Origin: Victivallales bacterium
GTDB lineage: Bacteria > Verrucomicrobiota > Lentisphaeria > Victivallales > JAADHT01
NCBI GenBank assembly: GCA_016930955.1
Contig: JAFGFR010000031.1
Location: 1 to 16,243, forward strand
DNA: 16,243 bases
Direction of reading: 5' to 3'
Shown here: positions 6,771 through 15,226 of the stretch, in pieces
Layout of the letters: every line of letters starts with the position of its first letter
How positions within the stretch are numbered: position 1 is the first letter of the stretch
Notes under the pieces: generated by a model
What the model was told of the DNA's origin: nothing
The model's database searches: none
The model's input: the letters and a program-made list of their open reading frames with translations, nothing else
Program-made: the position numbers and the translations under genes

Positions 6771-7908
6771 GTACAATGTCCTCGATGTCGAGGATGTACA
6801 TTTGCCGGCCGTTTCCTGCATGCGGGGAGTCCACGACCACTTTTGTCGCGTCACGACTCAGGCGCGGGTGGAGATCACAGCGCCATTCACCGCGGTAGGA
6901 TTCGGGGGAATCAAGCGATGCCAGGACTATCTTCCGTCGTGATGGGATATGATAGAGGCAGAGATCCTGCTTCGGGGGAGTGCCGAAGGGATATGTATCG
7001 GTGAGCAGCCACTCGTCGTTTGTGTTGGGCACGAAGGTTTGGTGGCCGTTGGGGTGTTCCCATACTGTTTCAACGGGTTCCCCCGACCCGTCATCCCGAT
7101 ACAGCCGATATGCTTCCTCTGCCCAGATGAGGACGTGCTCGGCATCGCGCCACGTCCAGTGGGAAGCCCCGTGGGCGGAGAGAAGCCTCAGGTCGCTTCC
7201 GTCAGGTGCGGCGGTGAATACGCGTGTAGGTTGTCCTGCACCTGACCAGCGATTGAACATCAAAAAACGCTCCCCAGTCGGGTTCATGGCGAGATGGTTT
7301 ACATAGTGACTGTCATTTCGCGTCTGTTTGGGATAGGGAATTTTCACCAAATCTGCGAGGGAGACTATTTGCTTTGTTTCACCCGTGTCCATGTTTATTT
7401 GCCACACACCTGTTTCTGCGGGAGCTGTTTGTTCGGCATACGGATCCGGGATGCCCGCGTATGCATATCCCGGCCTGAACGACCAGATTCGGCTGAAGTC
7501 CTCGCCCAACGCGAAGCGACCGCAGGGACTGATTGTTCCCACAGCCCTGGGCAGTGTCCGCATATGACGCGTTTTAACATCCAGCACGCGACAGACAAAC
7601 CTGCCGCCATCGCAATCGTTCCAGACCACCTCGCAATCAGAACCCGGGCGCCATTGAAGCATGCAACCCTGCTGCCAGCTCCATGCCCTTGATTCGCCAA
7701 GCGCGATCCATCTGTCGTTGTCCGCCAAATCAATCATGCCGATCTTGATCACATCTTCTCCCGTGTACAGACGATGCTCGAAATCGACTTGCATCGCCAG
7801 CGCGTAGCGATCAGACGGGTCAAACTGGAATTTGTCGTAGTACCCGAACCAGTGAAACCCGGGAGGGTTTGTGATCGGCCTCACGTCTAGCTTTTCAGAC
7901 ACACTCAT
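6763..7908 (-). CDS. Oligogalacturonate-lyase-like beta-propeller protein
   Basis: The 381-residue product has no signal peptide, so it is probably cytoplasmic. Repeated blade-like segments end in aromatic/Asp motifs, such as GMIDLADNDRW, CRVLDVKTRH, VWQINMDTGET and MYILDIEDI. The last part, EWRCDLHPRLSRDATKVVVD followed by SPHAGNGRQMYILD (341-374), resembles the oligogalacturonate lyase family (PF14583). That family folds as a seven-bladed propeller and uses metal-bound histidines to split unsaturated digalacturonate. Candidate ligands are H205, H250, H289 (NGHQTFVPN) and H347. Many PVC bacteria carry paralogues of unproven activity, so the substrate is uncertain. GGAG lies 6 nt before the ATG. 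The upstream URO-D-family gene ends 63 nt away on the same strand. Confidence 0.75.
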   Translation of the reverse strand: MSVSEKLDVRPITNPPGFHWFGYYDKFQFDPSDRYALAMQVDFEHRLYTGEDVIKIGMIDLADNDRWIALGESRAWSWQQGCMLQWRPGSDCEVVWNDCDGGRFVCRVLDVKTRHMRTLPRAVGTISPCGRFALGEDFSRIWSFRPGYAYAGIPDPYAEQTAPAETGVWQINMDTGETKQIVSLADLVKIPYPKQTRNDSHYVNHLAMNPTGERFLMFNRWSGAGQPTRVFTAAPDGSDLRLLSAHGASHWTWRDAEHVLIWAEEAYRLYRDDGSGEPVETVWEHPNGHQTFVPNTNDEWLLTDTYPFGTPPKQDLCLYHIPSRRKIVLASLDSPESYRGEWRCDLHPRLSRDATKVVVDSPHAGNGRQMYILDIEDIVRR

Positions 7909-7971
7909 TATCGTCTCCTATGAGTTTAACACTCCCGGTGCGCCTACACGGGGCAGGGGGGGGTAATTGGG

Positions 7972-9042
7972 TCAATTTTGGTCATAGATCAAATCGTCGC
8001 ATGCTTCAAAGAAGGCCTTGATGTTCTCCGGCGGGACTTCTGGCTCGAGGATATGTGTTGGAGAAAGCGTAAGCCCGCCATTGCGGGCATCCAATGCCTG
8101 CGCCAGGTTCAGAACTGTCTTTTTCATTGTTTCTGGTGTGCCGAAGGGGAATGTCGTCTGGGTGCCTATACACCCGTCAAAGGCGAGATTTCCTCCCATA
8201 CGCTTGCGCACCTGCACAGGATCCATACATTCAGGCTGGACGGGATTAAGTATCGTGATCCCTATTTCCACGAGGTCGTCCAATATGTCCCATATGTTCC
8301 CGTCCGAGTGATACCACACATGAATGTCCGGCTTGATATCACGGGCTGCCGCGATGACTTTAGCCCAACGCGGCTTCATGACTTCTCGCCAGAGGTCGGG
8401 CTGAAACATCATTGCCTTCTGGTTGGCGACATCATCCCCTGTCCGGATGCAATCATATCCCGACTTGGCGGCGGCGACGGCCACGTTAAGACTGTTTTCA
8501 CAAAAGCGATCAAGGATAAATTCAGCCCAGTCCCTTTGCGTCATCAGGTCAATCAGGAAGGGCTCATATCCCCGGACCTGCCATGCGTTTTCATAGATGT
8601 GTCCGACAAACACACATGAGAAGTTTCCCGCCGCATGCGCTTCTCTTCCGGCGGTGCGCAAAGTGTCGTCCAGCCAGCCCGCATTTGACGGGAAAGGATA
8701 TGCCTCGATTTCATCGAAGCTGTCAATGTTTCGCAGTGGGCTGACATATTCGGTGAAATGGTAGAATCCGTGTCCAACGTGACCGCAGCCGTTAACGTCA
8801 ATGGTGAACCCTTCCTTGTCCAGCATGTCGGCATGGTATTCCTTGTAGTCGGGAGGCTCGTATCCGTCAGGGGGACGAAGGCCGCTTCCCATGCCAGTAT
8901 CCATGTCGAAATGAACCAGCGGGTCTTCTCCCAGGCTTTTGGTCATGGTTTCGCGTAAATCTTCGACGAACCCTGCGGCCCTCGGGACGCGATCGACAGG
9001 TTCGAAGTTGGCAAACGCAAGGAATCTCTCCCGTTTAGTCAT
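7972..9042 (-). CDS. Uroporphyrinogen-decarboxylase (URO-D) family protein, MtaA/CmuA-like
   Basis: The 356-residue product is a single URO-D-fold TIM barrel (PF01208). It begins MTKRERFLAFANFEPVDRVP, a common opening in this family. The core block TGDDVANQKAMMFQPDLWREVMKP is at 201-224, WYHSDGNIWDIL at 243-254, and GGLTLSPTHILEPEVPPENI at 322-341. True HemE has a conserved N-terminal RQAGR motif that is absent here, so heme synthesis is unlikely. Relatives include corrinoid-dependent methyltransferases; in PVC genomes such proteins often sit in carbohydrate loci with unknown roles. H245 and C291 could be metal ligands. The ATG has GGAGAGG 3-9 nt upstream. It is the first gene of the minus-strand operon and divergent from the Gfo/Idh gene. 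Confidence 0.85.
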   Translation of the reverse strand: MTKRERFLAFANFEPVDRVPRAAGFVEDLRETMTKSLGEDPLVHFDMDTGMGSGLRPPDGYEPPDYKEYHADMLDKEGFTIDVNGCGHVGHGFYHFTEYVSPLRNIDSFDEIEAYPFPSNAGWLDDTLRTAGREAHAAGNFSCVFVGHIYENAWQVRGYEPFLIDLMTQRDWAEFILDRFCENSLNVAVAAAKSGYDCIRTGDDVANQKAMMFQPDLWREVMKPRWAKVIAAARDIKPDIHVWYHSDGNIWDILDDLVEIGITILNPVQPECMDPVQVRKRMGGNLAFDGCIGTQTTFPFGTPETMKKTVLNLAQALDARNGGLTLSPTHILEPEVPPENIKAFFEACDDLIYDQN

Positions 9043-9157
9043 CGCCTCTCCTTATTTCAGAGCCATCAGTTATTGTGTACCTTTTCCGCCCGGAAGCTAT
9101 TGTGCTTCTTGATTGAATTCAAGAGCGAGAAGGGGGTTTTTTGATTTTTTTTCAGGC

Positions 9158-9185
9158 TTGCATAGTCGTGTTGAGGTGTTATTCT
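9158..9185 (+). promoter_or_regulatory. Candidate promoter of the Gfo/Idh-TIM barrel operon
   Basis: TTGCAT (9158-9163), a 16-nt spacer and TATTCT (9180-9185) lie in the 207-bp divergent gap, about 65 nt before the ATG at 9250. The rest of the gap is T-rich (9136-9152). No clear promoter toward the URO-D gene and no obvious operator palindrome were seen. Confidence 0.35.
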
Positions 9186-9249
9186 TATGTCTTTTCGACG
9201 GCGGATTTGTCATTTTGAAGAGCCAATTTCAAAGAATGAGGAGGTACGG

Positions 9250-10410
9250 ATGAAGAGGAAGCTGAGAATGGGAATGGTGGGGGGAGGCCCTGGAGCCTTC
9301 ATCGGGGAGGTTCACCGCAAGGCCGCGCGCATGGACGGGTTGATAGATATCGTCGCGGGAGCTTTCGACATTGATCCTGCCAAGAGCCTTCAGATGGGGC
9401 AGGCTCTTTGCATTGACCCCGACCGCACGTACTCCACCTATAAGGAGATGATCAAGAAGGAAAGCAATCGCGACGACAAGATTGACTTTGTGGCCATCAC
9501 CACGCCAAACAACTGGCATTTCCCGATTGCGAAGGACTTCCTCGAGGCTGGATTCCATGTGATGTGCGAGAAGCCGATGACCATGACTGTGGCCGAGGCC
9601 AAGGCTCTGGAGAAGATCGTGGCCAAGACTAAACGCGTGTTCGGGCTGATGCACAACTATACCGGCTATCCGATGGTCAAGCTTGCCAGGGACATGGTCA
9701 AGAAGGGCGACCTCGGCAAGATTCTCAAGGTAGTTGTCCAGTATCCCCAGGGCTGGCTGATCAAGCCGATCGAGCGGGAAGGCCAGCAGCAGGCCGCGTG
9801 GCGCACCGACCCGAAGCAGAGCGGGGCGGCAGGATGCATAGGCGATATCGGCACCCATGCCGAGAACCTTGCCGAATACATCACCGGGCTCAGGATCAAG
9901 GAGATCTGCGCCGACCTGAGCACCTTTGTCAAGGGAAGGTTGCTCGATGACGACGGCAACTGCCTGCTCCGGTTCGACAACGGCGCAAAGGGTCTCCTGC
10001 ACGCCAGCCAGATATCCATCGGCGAGGAAAACGGACTCGCGATATGGGTCTATGGGGAGAAGAGCAGCCTCGAATGGCATCAGGAGCATCCGAACTATCT
10101 GTATGTCAAGGTGATAGACGGCCCGGTGCAGGTGTGGCGGCGCGGCAACGACTATATCGGCAAGAAGAGCCCTGCGGCCAAGAAGAACACCCGGATACCC
10201 TTCGGCCATCCCGAGGCATTCCTCGAGGCATTCGCCAACAACTACACCAATTTCGCCGAGACCCTGATCGCCTGCATCGAAGGCAAAAAGCCAAGCCCGT
10301 TGAGCCTCGATTTCCCGACTGTGCATGACGGCGTCAGAGGGATGCAGTTCATCGAGACGGTGGTCAAGAGCTCGAAAAGCTCCCAGAAGTGGACCAAATT
10401 CCCTAAATAA
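9250..10410 (+). CDS. Gfo/Idh/MocA-family NAD(P)-dependent oxidoreductase
   Basis: The 386-residue product starts with the Rossmann motif MGMVGGGPGAFIG (7-19). It carries the family's catalytic lysine in CEKPMTMT (K108) and the substrate-site block GDIGTHAENL (198-207) with D199 and H203. The C-terminal domain is the usual GFO_IDH_MocA beta-sheet domain. Such enzymes oxidise or reduce a sugar or cyclitol hydroxyl, often at C3. An upstream in-frame ATG at 9187 exists, but GAGGAGGT sits just before ATG 9250 and the Rossmann strand starts there, so 9250 is used. It is followed after 29 nt by a TIM barrel sugar enzyme with its own strong ribosome site, a pairing typical of keto-sugar pathways. 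The actual substrate cannot be read from the sequence. Confidence 0.92.
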   Translation: MKRKLRMGMVGGGPGAFIGEVHRKAARMDGLIDIVAGAFDIDPAKSLQMGQALCIDPDRTYSTYKEMIKKESNRDDKIDFVAITTPNNWHFPIAKDFLEAGFHVMCEKPMTMTVAEAKALEKIVAKTKRVFGLMHNYTGYPMVKLARDMVKKGDLGKILKVVVQYPQGWLIKPIEREGQQQAAWRTDPKQSGAAGCIGDIGTHAENLAEYITGLRIKEICADLSTFVKGRLLDDDGNCLLRFDNGAKGLLHASQISIGEENGLAIWVYGEKSSLEWHQEHPNYLYVKVIDGPVQVWRRGNDYIGKKSPAAKKNTRIPFGHPEAFLEAFANNYTNFAETLIACIEGKKPSPLSLDFPTVHDGVRGMQFIETVVKSSKSSQKWTKFPK

Positions 10411-10439
10411 TCAAGTAAAAGCATTAAGGAGGAAAGACA

Positions 10440-11432
10440 ATGTCAAGACCTGTTACCCTTTTTACCGGCCAGTGGGCCGACCTGAGCTTGAAGGATCTTT
10501 GCAAGAAGGCTAGGGCCTTCGGCTACGACGGTCTCGAGCTTGCATGTTGGGGCGACCATTTCGAGGTCTCCAAGGCCACTCAGTCGTACTGCGACGCGAA
10601 ACGCGACCTGCTGAAGAGGAACGGATTGAAGGTTTTTGCGATCTCCGCGCATCTTGTCGGTCAGGCGGTGTGCGACAATATTGACTCGCGGCACCAGTGC
10701 ATACTCCCTGAGCATGTCTGGGGCGACGGCAAGCCCGAGGGCGTCAGGAAACGCGCCGCCGAGGAGATGGTCAACACAGCCAAGGCAGCCAAGAAGCTCG
10801 GCGTAAAAGTCGTCAACGGCTTCACCGGGAGCTCGATATGGCACCTGCTCTACTCCTTCCCGCCGGTGTCCAACGACATGATCAACGCCGGGTTCAAGGA
10901 TTTCGCGAAACGCTGGAAGCCCATCCTCGACGAGTTCAAGAAGCTCGGTGTCAAGTTCGCGCTCGAGGTGCATCCCACCGAGATCGCATTCGACATCGCC
11001 TCCGCCGAAAGGGCAGTCGAGGCGCTCGATGGCCATCCCGCCTTTGGATTCAACTTCGACCCCAGCCATCTCGGTTATCAGGGCGTTGACTATGTCGAGT
11101 TCATCTACCGTTTCAAGGATCGCATATTCCATTGCCACATGAAGGATGTCGGCTGGGCCAAGCATCCCGTCGAGGCGGGTGTCTTCGGCGGGCACACGCA
11201 GTTCGGCGACCGCCGCAGATTCTGGGATTTCAGATCTCTCGGGCGCGGAAGCATTGACTTCGAGGAGATCATCCGGGCATTGAACAGGATCAACTACACA
11301 GGCCCCCTCTCCGTCGAGTGGGAGGACAGCGGGATGGACCGCGAGGAAGGTGCCGCCGAAGCATGCTCCTTCGTCAGAAAAGTTGACTTCAAACTCTCCG
11401 GGATCGCTTTCGACGCCGCCTTCGACGAGTAG
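10440..11432 (+). CDS. Sugar phosphate isomerase/epimerase-like TIM barrel protein (AP_endonuc_2 family)
   Basis: The 330-residue product belongs to the xylose-isomerase-like TIM barrels (PF01261). The metal-binding residues stand at the expected strand ends: E176 in FALEVHPTE, D207 in FNFDPSHLGY, H233 in FHCHMKDVG, and E293 in LSVEWEDSG. H178 and H210 are likely substrate contacts. Related enzymes isomerise, epimerise, dehydrate or hydrolyse keto-sugars (IolE, tagatose epimerase, 3-keto-glycoside enzymes). AAGGAGG (10426-10432) is 7 nt before the ATG. It is co-transcribed with the Gfo/Idh gene and ends at a strong terminator. I infer that it acts on the product of that dehydrogenase. Confidence 0.9.
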   Translation: MSRPVTLFTGQWADLSLKDLCKKARAFGYDGLELACWGDHFEVSKATQSYCDAKRDLLKRNGLKVFAISAHLVGQAVCDNIDSRHQCILPEHVWGDGKPEGVRKRAAEEMVNTAKAAKKLGVKVVNGFTGSSIWHLLYSFPPVSNDMINAGFKDFAKRWKPILDEFKKLGVKFALEVHPTEIAFDIASAERAVEALDGHPAFGFNFDPSHLGYQGVDYVEFIYRFKDRIFHCHMKDVGWAKHPVEAGVFGGHTQFGDRRRFWDFRSLGRGSIDFEEIIRALNRINYTGPLSVEWEDSGMDREEGAAEACSFVRKVDFKLSGIAFDAAFDE

Positions 11433-11456
11433 TCAACTCCAAAAACAATCCACGAT

Positions 11457-11500
11457 AAGGGGCGCCGTCAGGCGCCCCTTTCCCTTCCCCTCTTTTTTTT
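11457..11500 (+). terminator. Rho-independent terminator of the Gfo/Idh-TIM barrel operon
   Basis: AAGGGGCGCC (11457-11466), loop GTCA, then GGCGCCCCTT (11471-11480) form a perfect 10-bp stem. Pyrimidine-rich sequence follows, ending in a T8 run at 11493-11500. It lies 25 nt after the stop codon. Confidence 0.85.
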
Positions 11501-11557
11501 GCTTCAACGCTGGATTTTTTCCGCAGGCATATTAATTTCCCCTCTGCGCACCCGTAC

Positions 11558-11631
11558 AACCCCGTGGTGTAATGGTAGCACAAGTGGTTTTGGTCCACTT
11601 AGTCTTGGTTCGAGTCCAGGCGGGGTTGCCA
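11558..11631 (+). tRNA. tRNA-Gln (anticodon UUG)
   Basis: A full cloverleaf of 74 nt with encoded CCA can be drawn. The acceptor stem AACCCCG pairs with CGGGGTT (11621-11627), followed by discriminator G and CCA. The D-arm contains AATGGTAG. The anticodon stem AGTGG/CCACT holds the loop TTTTGGT with anticodon TTG. The T-arm CTTGG-TTCGAGT-CCAGG is normal apart from one G-U pair. It decodes CAA and CAG. It lies just after the terminator; no clear promoter with good spacing was found. Confidence 0.95.
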
Positions 11632-11757
11632 TATTTATTCAAGGAAGGCAGATACTCAGTGAACCACGTCGGGGTCGGGGCTGGGGCACTCGAAGACTGT
11701 CCAGTACTGCCCCCGAGCGAACGGGGTTCGCCGAATATATACGAAGTAGGCCACTTG

Positions 11758-14700
11758 ATGAGAGTTAAAAAAATTGGCTTTGTGCTATCGGTTTGTGTTT
11801 TAGTCATGATGATTGTTGTCCGTATGGTGGCGGATGAGCCGGTGGCGGTCTTGGATGCTCCGCGGGGTGAGCGGCTCAATGCTGACCCGGAAGACAGTAC
11901 GCCATCACATGTTATCCGGACGGGGCAGGAAGTCCTGACATGGATTTTGCCGACCGATTTGCCGTTTGGGGCATATCGTGTGGAGATGAGCGTACGCACC
12001 GGCAACTCGGACTCCAATCCTTTGAACCTGACAGACGCTTACCGATTCTGGAGCCAGGACGGTAGCGAGGAGTCAGCCTTGACATTTGATGTCAAGCCAG
12101 GGGAGCCGCCGCAGAGGACTCCAGGGAAGTGGCCGCATCATATGGGGAAGATCGAGGGGCTGCAGGCAGTGACTTTGGCGGGAGGGCAGAGGGTTTTCGC
12201 GACATCTCGCAGGCAATGGTCCGAGGTGAGGGAGATCAGGATCCTGCCGGCACGGGAAGAGGATTTGCTGTCGCTGTCGCTGGCGACACCCCGCCAGTGG
12301 CACACCTATAGGCTAGGTGAGCGGATGAAAGTCCAGATCGGGGTGAATTCCTTCCTTCCTGAGCCCACAACCCTTGCAGGGCGGCTGATATTGCTGTGGC
12401 ATGACAACACCGAGATCGCGAGTCAAGACGTCCGGATCGATGTCCCGGCCAAAGGGGAGGCGAAAGTCGAGGTCGAATTCCAGGCTCCGCTCAATGGCAT
12501 GTACATTGCAACATTCAAAACCGAATGGCGGAACCACGTTTACAGTGACGAGCTGGCTCTGTCCGTGGTTTCAGTTACGTCAGCTGTGGATTTGCCGGAC
12601 AACTCGCCTTTCGGGGTACATTCGGCATTGCTGGATGATATGTACCAGACCGGGTTTAAGTGGATTCGACTCTGGGATACTGGAGACAATTGGAACCGAC
12701 ATGAGCAAAAGGGCAAAGGGCAGTTTGATTTCTCCAGAACTTCAGCCAAGGTTGACCGCTTTATTGGGCAGGGGTTTCTTGTGCTGGGCGTGTTGGCGTA
12801 CACTCCTACGTGGGCGAGCACCCGACCTGACGAGCCACACTACTCCGGTGCCGGCGCACAATACCCGCCAAAAGATATCGCGGACTGGCGGGACTATTGC
12901 CGGGAATACATGACAAGGTTCAGGGGGAGAATACGCCATTTCGAGGTTTGGAACGAGCCGAACGCTGGATTTTTCAAGGGCACGGTGGCGGAGTATGTTG
13001 CCTTGCTTAAGGAGGCCTATGAGGTCGCACGCGAGGTCGGCCCCGAGATTCGAATTCTTGGAGGCTCCGGCACCGGGGATTTCCTGAGCTGGACACAGGA
13101 CATCCTGGAAGAAGGGGCGGGAAAGTATATGGACATACTCTCCTTCCATGCATATACCACGCCAGCCGCGCCTGAGGAGGCCAATCTCGAGGGCCGTCTC
13201 AGACAACTGCGCGAACTAGCCGCCAATCATGGTGTGGGGCATCTGCCGATTTGGAACACCGAGGTGGGATACTGGAACGACCGGAGGACCGGCGTGCGGC
13301 CTGCAACGGCCGAGGAGCTGCTGGCCAAGGCCCCCGAGAATCTAACTCCCAATTGGCAGCCGAACTGGCCATATCGCCCTATCCCCGAGGATGATGCGGC
13401 GGCGTTTACCGTTCGGCACTACTACCTGAATGTGGCTGGCGGCATAGAGAAGGTGTTTTGGTACTCGAGTTTGATCAGCGGTCTTCCACTTCTTTGCAGG
13501 GACTCTTCGCCCAGGCTGGCTGCCTTGGCAATAGCATCTGCGGCGGAACAGCTGGCGGGGATGGAGTACTGGAAAAGGGTGGACTTGGGCCTAAGTCGGC
13601 TGCATCTGCATCTCTGGCGAAGGGGGAAAACCGTGAAGGGGATACTTTGGTATGCGGATCGTGGGGGCAGGGGTGTAAGCTTTCCGCCTTTGGGACAAGG
13701 GGGAATTTTTGACATCTGGGGCAATCCCGTGGTGGTCGCTGAAGGGCAAGAACTCCTGCTCGAGTCCGGGAGGGATCCTTTGACCATTGTCGCCAATGCC
13801 GACTTCTTTTCCGTTGCCAAGGTGGACATGAAAGAGCTGCTGCTGCCCGTGACCGAATGTTTCGTCGCACACGAGACCGATCCTGAAAGCCCTGTCAAGG
13901 ATCACACCTCCCCGCTGCATCACGGCCCCCGGAAAGTATATGGCCTTACTGAAGCAGGGGATGCCATAGGCTGGAGAATCCCGAATATTCGGTCTTCCCA
14001 TTACGAAATCCTGATCGAGCTATGTACTGGGAGCGAGGATGATCTCTACGGGTCCTTGAGTTCCTACGAATTCTCGCATCGGCGTGGCGGGCTGGTGGAA
14101 TCGCTGGATCTGGAGCCGGCCGAGGATGAAGAACTTAAACCGCAGCCAGTGGGCACCCCGGAGGGGCAGGGCCGTGTCTACGGCCACGCTCGTGTGCCCG
14201 GCAGCATCTGGCTGGAGCCAGGGGACGAGCTGGTCATTGCCAGGCGTGGCAAATGGGGTTTTGTAGGTGGACTGATCCTGCGCGAGACAGGTGTTGTGCG
14301 ACGGGTGTTCTCTATGCCGGTTATGGATGAGACTCCTGTTTTGGACGGAGACCTCTCAGAGCTGGAGGGAATTACCCCCTGGCTCCTGAATTCTCGCCGG
14401 CAAGTGGCGGTCGGAGTCGCGGATCCCTTTGCCAGCACCGCCGAAAAGGATGCATGGGGCGGGCCGGAGGACCTTTCTGCCGAATTTGTGGCGGCGCGCG
14501 GCTCCGGATGGCTATATGTCGGCGTACGGGTGACTGACCCTGGCGAACTGCAGCCGGCACCGCTCTCAAAAGGTCCATGGGGAGGGGATTGTATCGAATT
14601 GTTTCTGGATATCCGTGAAGATGCGGAGGTGGGCTTGGAAACCAAGGGGCCGGAGGTCTACCAGATGTTCCTTCGCGCGCCGGATTCGGGAACAGCGCCT

Positions 14701-14961
14701 GTGCTGGAAGGACGCTTCCCCGAAGGGGCATCGGCCATCGCCAAACCCGCCGAAAACGGGTGGCAGGCAGAATTCTTGATCCCGATTGATTGGGAAAAAA
14801 GGCGAGTCATCGGCCTGGACTTGGCTGTGGACGACGACGATGACGATGACGGCATCGGACGGAAGGCGCAGATCGTGTGGCATGGCTCGGCGGACAATTT
14901 CCAAGACCCCTCCCTATACGCACGGTTCAAACTAAATGAAGCGGTGAAATCTCAAAAATGA
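11758..14961 (+). CDS. Exported multidomain glycoside hydrolase (GH-A clan, GH39/GH5-like) with C-terminal CBM9-like domain
   Basis: The product is 1067 residues. The N-terminus MRVKKIGFVLSVCVLVMMIVV is a signal peptide or lipid-free anchor, with possible cleavage near MVA-DE. Residues about 30-280 are beta-sandwich-like. A TIM barrel starts about 281 (SPFGVHSALLDDMYQTGFKW). It carries a probable acid/base E400 in FEVWNEPN and a nucleophile E502 in WNTEVGYW, the strand-4/strand-7 arrangement of clan GH-A. After a linker region, residues about 700-850 are a second beta-rich domain. Residues about 855-1067 resemble CBM9 sugar-binding modules (GDCIELFLDIR, VDDDD..GIGR). The substrate is unknown; a plant or algal glycan is plausible. 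The frame is open upstream into the tRNA, but 11758 is the first start giving a signal peptide. The ribosome site is weak (AGG about 9 nt upstream). Confidence 0.8.
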   Translation: MRVKKIGFVLSVCVLVMMIVVRMVADEPVAVLDAPRGERLNADPEDSTPSHVIRTGQEVLTWILPTDLPFGAYRVEMSVRTGNSDSNPLNLTDAYRFWSQDGSEESALTFDVKPGEPPQRTPGKWPHHMGKIEGLQAVTLAGGQRVFATSRRQWSEVREIRILPAREEDLLSLSLATPRQWHTYRLGERMKVQIGVNSFLPEPTTLAGRLILLWHDNTEIASQDVRIDVPAKGEAKVEVEFQAPLNGMYIATFKTEWRNHVYSDELALSVVSVTSAVDLPDNSPFGVHSALLDDMYQTGFKWIRLWDTGDNWNRHEQKGKGQFDFSRTSAKVDRFIGQGFLVLGVLAYTPTWASTRPDEPHYSGAGAQYPPKDIADWRDYCREYMTRFRGRIRHFEVWNEPNAGFFKGTVAEYVALLKEAYEVAREVGPEIRILGGSGTGDFLSWTQDILEEGAGKYMDILSFHAYTTPAAPEEANLEGRLRQLRELAANHGVGHLPIWNTEVGYWNDRRTGVRPATAEELLAKAPENLTPNWQPNWPYRPIPEDDAAAFTVRHYYLNVAGGIEKVFWYSSLISGLPLLCRDSSPRLAALAIASAAEQLAGMEYWKRVDLGLSRLHLHLWRRGKTVKGILWYADRGGRGVSFPPLGQGGIFDIWGNPVVVAEGQELLLESGRDPLTIVANADFFSVAKVDMKELLLPVTECFVAHETDPESPVKDHTSPLHHGPRKVYGLTEAGDAIGWRIPNIRSSHYEILIELCTGSEDDLYGSLSSYEFSHRRGGLVESLDLEPAEDEELKPQPVGTPEGQGRVYGHARVPGSIWLEPGDELVIARRGKWGFVGGLILRETGVVRRVFSMPVMDETPVLDGDLSELEGITPWLLNSRRQVAVGVADPFASTAEKDAWGGPEDLSAEFVAARGSGWLYVGVRVTDPGELQPAPLSKGPWGGDCIELFLDIREDAEVGLETKGPEVYQMFLRAPDSGTAPVLEGRFPEGASAIAKPAENGWQAEFLIPIDWEKRRVIGLDLAVDDDDDDDGIGRKAQIVWHGSADNFQDPSLYARFKLNEAVKSQK

Positions 14962-15038
14962 CAGTTAATATATTTGTATACAACACTTTATGACTATCTC
15001 GCTTTTCACCTTTTGGGTTAGAGGATTTTTTGAGATTT
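14947..15038. repeat. 12-bp perfect inverted repeat spanning the end of the glycosidase gene
   Basis: AAATCTCAAAAA (14947-14958), the last codons of the glycosidase, is the exact reverse complement of TTTTTGAGATTT (15027-15038), with 68 nt between. Overlapping the right arm is a small hairpin, AACCC-TTC-GGGTT (15039-15051), and a competing GGGTTA/TAACCC pair (15015-15020/15038-15043). It may contribute to transcript ending, or be the trace of a small mobile element. Confidence 0.4.
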
Positions 15039-15226
15039 AACCCTTCGGGTTGCCGCATCGCACCATGTCTCCATCCTCATTTTGAGTTCGCAGTAGTTGC
15101 TGCAGTGTCATCTTACACGGATTCTTGAAGTTAACCCACTTGAATTCCCGGATTATGCGTATAATTTTATGGCTAACATAAGAAAGCATAAGATGTTTTG
15201 GCAAGTGGGGGACGGCATCGGGTTTG

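Noticed and set aside
9229..10326. 365-codon minus-strand open frame opposite the Gfo/Idh gene
   Set aside because: It is a shadow of GC-rich third positions; the plus strand has full Gfo/Idh/MocA motifs and a strong ribosome site.
10443..11195. 250-codon minus-strand open frame opposite the TIM barrel gene
   Set aside because: Same reasoning: metal-ligand motifs and the ribosome site are on the plus strand.
11717..11731. GCGAAC-GGG-GTTCGC as a Gram-positive-type LexA box
   Set aside because: The spacer is 3 nt instead of 4, and it lies before the glycosidase, not before umuDC.
11621..11740. tRNA-Gln 3' end duplicated as an attachment site (CGGGGTT at 11621 and 11722)
   Set aside because: Only 7 bases match and no integrase gene is nearby; chance is enough.
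11572..11757. Upstream extension of the glycosidase into tRNA-Gln
   Set aside because: It would translate the tRNA gene; the signal peptide begins at 11758.
15135..15209. 8-bp inverted repeat CCCACTTG/CAAGTGGG
   Set aside because: Its arms are short and 59 nt apart; this is compatible with chance and is noted only as part of the structured gap.
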